Source: Rhodovulum sulfidophilum (lineage in GTDB: Bacteria; Pseudomonadota; Alphaproteobacteria; Rhodobacterales; Rhodobacteraceae). Taken from it: 64,000 bases of DNA. Of the stretch, positions 60,452-64,000 are shown piece after piece. Within the stretch, counting starts at the first letter, position 1. Every line of letters begins with the position of its first letter. The stretch lies in assembly GCA_003241785.1 (NCBI GenBank), contig QFPW01000003.1, positions 179,514 through 243,513 on the forward strand, in the 5' to 3' direction. A program made the position numbers and the translations under genes. The notes below the pieces were generated by a model. It saw only the letters and a list, made by a program, of their open reading frames with translations. It did no database searches and had not been told where the DNA came from.

Positions 60452-62242
60452 ATGAACCAGATGACCATGCCCGACCCCGAGACCCGCGCCGAGGTGGATC
60501 CGATCACGCTGCAGGTGATCCGCGGCGCCTTCGAGACCATCGCCGAGGAGATGGGCCACGTCCTCTATCGGATGTCCTTCTCCTCGATCATCCGCGAGAG
60601 CCAGGACCTCGGCGCCGGCCTGTTCGACACCGGTTTCAACACGCTCTGCGAGTCGGAATCGACGCCGATGCACATCGGCTCGATCCCCGGCTACCTGCGC
60701 GGCATCGCCGAGACATTGGAGGATGGCGAGTGGTACGAGGGCGACGCGGTCGTCCACAACCATCCCTATTTCGGCTCCAGCCACACGCCCGACCTCGCGA
60801 TCGTCGTGCCGGTGTTCCACCGGGGCCGGCTCGTCGGCTTCTCCGCCAACACCGCGCATCACGTCGACATTGGCGCGGCGACGCCCGGGCTCATCATCGA
60901 CGTGCCCGACGTCTTCGCCGAGGGGATGCTGTTCGCCGGGACCAAGCTCTATCGCAAGGGCGAGCCGAACCGGGCGATGTGGAACTTCATCCGCCGCAAC
61001 TCGCGCGCCGCGCAGCAGCTCGTCGCCGATATCGAGGCGCAGGTCGCCTCGGCCCGGCTCGGCGCGAAGCGCTTCGTGGAACTGCTCGAGAAATACGGCG
61101 AGGCCACGGTATTCGGCGCCGCGAACCAGCTCATGGACTATGCCGAGCGGCTGATGCGCCAGCGGATCGCCGAGATCCCCGACGGCGACTACACCGCCGA
61201 GGGCTGGCTCGACGACGACGGCCGCAACCGCGACCAGCGGCTCAGGGTCAAGGTGACGGTGCGGGTGAGGGGCGACGGCGTCGAGGTCGACCTGACCGGC
61301 TCGGCCGACCAGACGCCGACCGCCTATAACGTGCCCTTCGAGGGCTCGACCAAGGTCGCCGCCTATTGCGCCTTCCGCAAGCTCCTGCTCGACGCCGCGA
61401 CTTCGGACCTGCGCGCGCCCTCGAACGAGGGCTCGTTCCGCCCGGTGACGATCACCGCGCCGCTGGGCTCGATCTTCAATCCCAGGGCGCCGGCCTCGGC
61501 CGAGGCGCGCTTCACCCAGTGCAACCGGATGATCGACCTCATCCTGCGCGCGCTCGCCCCGGTGATGCCGGAGCAGGTGATCGCCGGCTCCTCCGCCTCG
61601 ATCTCCTTCGCGGCCTATTCCGGCGTGCGGCCCTCGGGCGACTACTGGGTGTTTCTCGAGGTGAACGAGGGCGCCTATGGCGGGCGGCCGCGCTCGGACG
61701 GGCCCGACTCGATCGACAATCTGATGGCGAACACCCGCAACAACCCGCTCGAGGATCTCGCGATGCATATCCCGATGATCTGCGACCGCTACGAGCTGCG
61801 CGACGACCTGCCCCCGGGTGCCGGCGAGTACCGGGGCGGCATCGGCGTCGTGAAGGCGCAGCGGGTGCTGACGCCCGCCTTCATCACGCATGAATCCGAG
61901 CGCCACACCGACGCGCCCTGGGGCGCCTTCGGCGGCGGTGACGGAACGGTTGGCAAGTGCCTCGTCTACAACGCGGAACGGCCCGAGGCGGTGCGCGAGA
62001 TGCACTCGAAGTTCTCCGGCCTCGCGGTCGAGGCGAACGACGTGATGGCCTATTACAGCCCGAACGGCGGCGGCTATGGCTCGCCCCTGAAACGGCCGGC
62101 GCGCAAGGTGCTCGAGGACGTGCTCGACGGCTTCTGCACGGTCGCGCATGCCCGCGAGGCCTACGGCGTCGTGGTCGACCTCGAGACCGAGACGGTCGAC
62201 ATCGCCGCAACCGAGGCGCTCCGGGCGCGCATGAAGGCCTGA
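60452..62242 (+). CDS. hyuB: hydantoinase B subunit, N-methylhydantoinase-like (second copy)
   Basis: A 596-aa HyuB: VIRGAFETIAEEMGHVLYRMS, VVHNHPYFGSSHTPDLAIV, and YYSPNGGGYGSPLKRPARKVLEDV at the C-terminus. AAGGAG precedes ATG 60452, 13 bp after hyuA. Ends at a strong intrinsic terminator. Confidence 0.92.
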   Translation: MNQMTMPDPETRAEVDPITLQVIRGAFETIAEEMGHVLYRMSFSSIIRESQDLGAGLFDTGFNTLCESESTPMHIGSIPGYLRGIAETLEDGEWYEGDAVVHNHPYFGSSHTPDLAIVVPVFHRGRLVGFSANTAHHVDIGAATPGLIIDVPDVFAEGMLFAGTKLYRKGEPNRAMWNFIRRNSRAAQQLVADIEAQVASARLGAKRFVELLEKYGEATVFGAANQLMDYAERLMRQRIAEIPDGDYTAEGWLDDDGRNRDQRLRVKVTVRVRGDGVEVDLTGSADQTPTAYNVPFEGSTKVAAYCAFRKLLLDAATSDLRAPSNEGSFRPVTITAPLGSIFNPRAPASAEARFTQCNRMIDLILRALAPVMPEQVIAGSSASISFAAYSGVRPSGDYWVFLEVNEGAYGGRPRSDGPDSIDNLMANTRNNPLEDLAMHIPMICDRYELRDDLPPGAGEYRGGIGVVKAQRVLTPAFITHESERHTDAPWGAFGGGDGTVGKCLVYNAERPEAVREMHSKFSGLAVEANDVMAYYSPNGGGYGSPLKRPARKVLEDVLDGFCTVAHAREAYGVVVDLETETVDIAATEALRARMKA

Positions 62243-62248
62243 CCCCTC

Positions 62249-62280
62249 AGGGCCGCCGCTTCGGCGGCCCTTCTTCTTCC
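62249..62280 (+). terminator. rho-independent terminator after hyuB
   Basis: AGGGCCGCCG pairs perfectly with CGGCGGCCCT around CTT, followed by TCTTCTTCC. This is the clearest intrinsic terminator in the window and separates hyuB from the NCS1 transporter gene. Confidence 0.85.
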
Positions 62281-62367
62281 GCCTCCCGCCGAAATTCCCA
62301 TCCCCCGCAACCCCGATGGCCGCCCGCCACCGGCCGGCGCCCCTCGGCCCATCGTCAAGGACGATCC

Positions 62368-63834
62368 ATGACCGTGACCACTCCCGAGGGCGCGCTCGCG
62401 CCCGACCGCGACGCCCTGATCGAGGAGTCGATCCTGCCGACCACGCTCGACCAGCGCCCGATCGGCGCCTGGGGCTATGCCTGGATCTGGGTCGGCATCG
62501 CGGTGATCATCGCGACCTATTCACTCGGCGCCACCGGCATCCAGGGCGGCGCGCCACTCGGCGCGGTGATCCTCACCATCCTCGCCGCGAACCTCGTGCT
62601 CGGCGCCTTCATGCTGCTCACCGCCGATATCGGCACCGAGCACGGGCTGCCCTTCGCCGTCTATCTGCGCGCGCCCTTCGGTGTCCGCGGCACGCATCTG
62701 CCCTCGCTGTCGCGAGGGCTCGTCGCCGCGATGTGGTTCGGCATCCAGACCTATCTCGGCGCCATCGCCCTCAACGGCATCGGCTCCTATTTCCTCGGCT
62801 TCGACAGCTGGATCGTCTGGTACGTCGCCTTCGCCGCCGTGCAGATCATCAACACCGCGGCCGGGATCCAGGCGGTGGAGAAGCTCGCGGCGCTGGCCGC
62901 GCCGGCGATCATCGCGATCTCGGTCTGGATGTATTTCACCCTCGACGGCATCGCCGAGGTGAAGGGGATCAACATCTGGACCTTCCAGGCCACCGGCGAG
63001 ATGTCGCTTCTGGTGCTCTTCGTCGCCAATCTCGGCTTCTGGTCGACGATGGCGATCGACATCCCGAACCTGACCCGTTTCGTCAGGACCCAGCCCGGGG
63101 CGCGGGGCTTCGTCGCGCGCAACCGCGCGGTCTTCGCGGGCCAGCTCATCGCGCTGCCGGTGACCCAGGCGGTGATCGCGGGCATCGGCGCGGTCTCCTG
63201 GATCGCCACCGGCAACTGGAACCCGATCGAGGTGATCCAGGCCGACGCGCGGGGGATCGCGCTGCTCGCGCTGCTGGCGCTCGTCGTGCTGGCGCAATGG
63301 TCGACCAACAATTCCGCCAATCTCATCCCCGCCGCGCTCACCTTCGTCAACGCCGCGCCGCGGCTCATCGACTACCGGCTCGGCGTCGTGCTCGCGGGCG
63401 TGGTCGGAACGCTGTGCTTCCCCTGGGCGATCCTCGACAATCTCTTCGCCTTCCTCGGCTATTACGGCGCGTTCCTCTCGGCGATCGGCGGCATCATGGT
63501 CGCGGATTACTACCTGATCCGCCGCCGCCGGCTGAACGTGCCCGACCTCTACCGGATGGACGGCCAGTACCACTACGCCGGCGGCTTCAACCCGGCCGGG
63601 CTCGCGGCCTGGATCGTCGCCGGCGGGATCGCGGCCTGGCACGCGCAATACGCGGTGCTGATCGGCTTCCCGCTCGGCCTCGTGCTCTACGCGGCGCTGA
63701 TGAAGCTCATGGTGCTGCCGCGCCACGCGCAGGCGGAGATCGAGAGCGGCTTCGCCGACCGCTTCCTCGCCACCTCGCGCGGCGCGAGCTGGAGCATCGT
63801 CAAGGGCATGCCGAGCACCCGCGAGGACCTGTGA
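62368..63834 (+). CDS. NCS1-family nucleobase/hydantoin cation symporter
   Basis: A 488-aa membrane protein with about 12 hydrophobic helices and NCS1 features: RPIGAWGYAWIWVGIAV in helix 1, GVRGTHLPSLSRGLVAAMWFGIQTYLGAIAL, WSTMAIDIPNLTRFV and YYGAFLSAIGGIMVADYYLIRRR. The family imports cytosine, uracil, allantoin, or benzyl-hydantoin (Mhp1). With the operon upstream, a hydantoin or creatinine-related ligand is likely. AAGGA (62357-62361) fits ATG 62368. It is behind a terminator, so it likely has its own promoter in 62281-62360. Confidence 0.9.
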   Translation: MTVTTPEGALAPDRDALIEESILPTTLDQRPIGAWGYAWIWVGIAVIIATYSLGATGIQGGAPLGAVILTILAANLVLGAFMLLTADIGTEHGLPFAVYLRAPFGVRGTHLPSLSRGLVAAMWFGIQTYLGAIALNGIGSYFLGFDSWIVWYVAFAAVQIINTAAGIQAVEKLAALAAPAIIAISVWMYFTLDGIAEVKGINIWTFQATGEMSLLVLFVANLGFWSTMAIDIPNLTRFVRTQPGARGFVARNRAVFAGQLIALPVTQAVIAGIGAVSWIATGNWNPIEVIQADARGIALLALLALVVLAQWSTNNSANLIPAALTFVNAAPRLIDYRLGVVLAGVVGTLCFPWAILDNLFAFLGYYGAFLSAIGGIMVADYYLIRRRRLNVPDLYRMDGQYHYAGGFNPAGLAAWIVAGGIAAWHAQYAVLIGFPLGLVLYAALMKLMVLPRHAQAEIESGFADRFLATSRGASWSIVKGMPSTREDL

Positions 63835-63840
63835 CTCCCT

Positions 63841-63866
63841 CGGGGGCGCGCGTCATCGCGCCCCCG
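63841..63866 (+). terminator. hairpin after the NCS1 gene
   Basis: CGGGGGCGCG (63841-63850) pairs perfectly with CGCGCCCCCG (63857-63866) around CGTCAT, 6 bp after the stop. Confidence 0.7.
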
Positions 63867-63947
63867 GCCAATGTCCTCGACGCTCGCCGGCGGATGGCGC
63901 GTTGTAGGTTCGATCTGACCTGCGACAGTCGCGGCGACAGTCATACG

Positions 63948-64000
63948 CTACACGCCGGCGCGCCCGGCTTCCATGATCTGATCGCGGAAGGCTTCCGTCG
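63948..64000 (-). CDS. possible 3' end of a gene running in from the right edge
   Basis: On the minus strand the window edge is open and reads ...TEAFRDQIMEAGRAGV before TAG (63948-63950), with high-GC third positions. It is too short to assign. The remaining sequence 63867-63947 shows no gene; it contains a lower-GC patch around 63900-63950. Confidence 0.3.
   Translation of the reverse strand, partial: TEAFRDQIMEAGRAGV

Noticed and set aside
63687..63944. 85-codon minus-strand frame at the NCS1 gene 3' end
   Set aside because: Overlaps the NCS1 gene and its terminator hairpin; no support for translation.
1..64000. CRISPR array, tRNA/rRNA genes, insertion sequences, prophage or attachment sites
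   Set aside because: No regularly spaced repeats, no cloverleaf or rRNA-like stretches, and no transposase or integrase was recognised in any part of the window.

Overview
The window is about 64 kb of very GC-rich DNA. Genes are densely packed, operons are tied together by ATGA/GTGA stop-start overlaps, and third codon positions are strongly G/C. The gene set fits an alphaproteobacterium, most likely a Rhodobacterales/Rhodobacteraceae-type marine or host-associated heterotroph: choline-sulfate use, NMT1-type ABC importers, hydantoinase A/B pairs, a CoxMLS-type molybdenum hydroxylase, NAD-formate dehydrogenase, TauE exporter, and at least seven LysR regulators. This placement is an inference from gene content; no rRNA or tRNA gene is visible.

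Region 1 (1-13785) looks like one purine/N-heterocycle scavenging and oxidation island. An operon of overlapping genes (556-8735) encodes a 2-oxoglutarate/Fe(II) oxygenase, an alpha/beta hydrolase, an NMT1-type ABC importer (binding protein, ATPase, permease), a guanine-deaminase-like enzyme and a three-subunit molybdenum hydroxylase of the xanthine dehydrogenase family. A second block follows with a small ORF, a second NMT1-type binding protein, a second 2OG oxygenase, a LysR regulator and a cytosine-deaminase-like amidohydrolase. Two near-identical RNA elements (9093-9134 and 10386-10426) precede the small ORF/binding protein and the second oxygenase. They match my recollection of the NMT1-motif (xanthine/urate) riboswitch, and the second has a clear geometry for releasing the ribosome binding site when ligand is bound. 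This is the most striking system in the window.

Region 2 (13767-31017): a choline-sulfate module (betC, choX, divergent LysR with an inverted-repeat operator); a lone beta-helix protein with lower GC and no signal peptide; hyuA and hyuB of one ATP-dependent hydantoinase-type enzyme placed in opposite orientations around an MFS exporter but sharing a near-identical 17-nt upstream motif; an AraC regulator; and a DsbA-like/MFS/aldo-keto reductase operon with a divergent LysR.

Region 3 (31274-45279) concerns the cell envelope: a 1018-aa subtilisin autotransporter, then a nine-gene same-strand run (sulfatase, DUF1254/DUF1214 protein, MoxR ATPase, secreted HAD phosphatase, DUF58, DUF4381, two VWA proteins, BatD-like) forming a MoxR/Bat-type operon with unusual secreted enzymes; then a convergent HPP membrane protein.

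Region 4 (45339-57395): NAD-formate dehydrogenase with its LysR gene (shared TCCAAYGGA boxes); trmO, a Mop molbindin, a molABC-type importer and a divergent ModE-like regulator, which could supply molybdenum to the hydroxylase in region 1; a vapBC toxin-antitoxin pair with its operator; a LysR/TauE pair; a DUF2086-type 2OG oxygenase; a YbdK-type carboxylate-amine ligase; and a LysR gene.

Region 5 (57576-63834) is a hydantoin/N-methylhydantoin (creatinine-type) operon: an N-carbamoylsarcosine-amidase-like hydrolase, a second hyuA-hyuB pair and, after a strong terminator, an NCS1 transporter. Across the window the theme is import and oxidative or hydrolytic use of small nitrogen compounds (purines, hydantoins, choline sulfate), each unit with its own local regulator.
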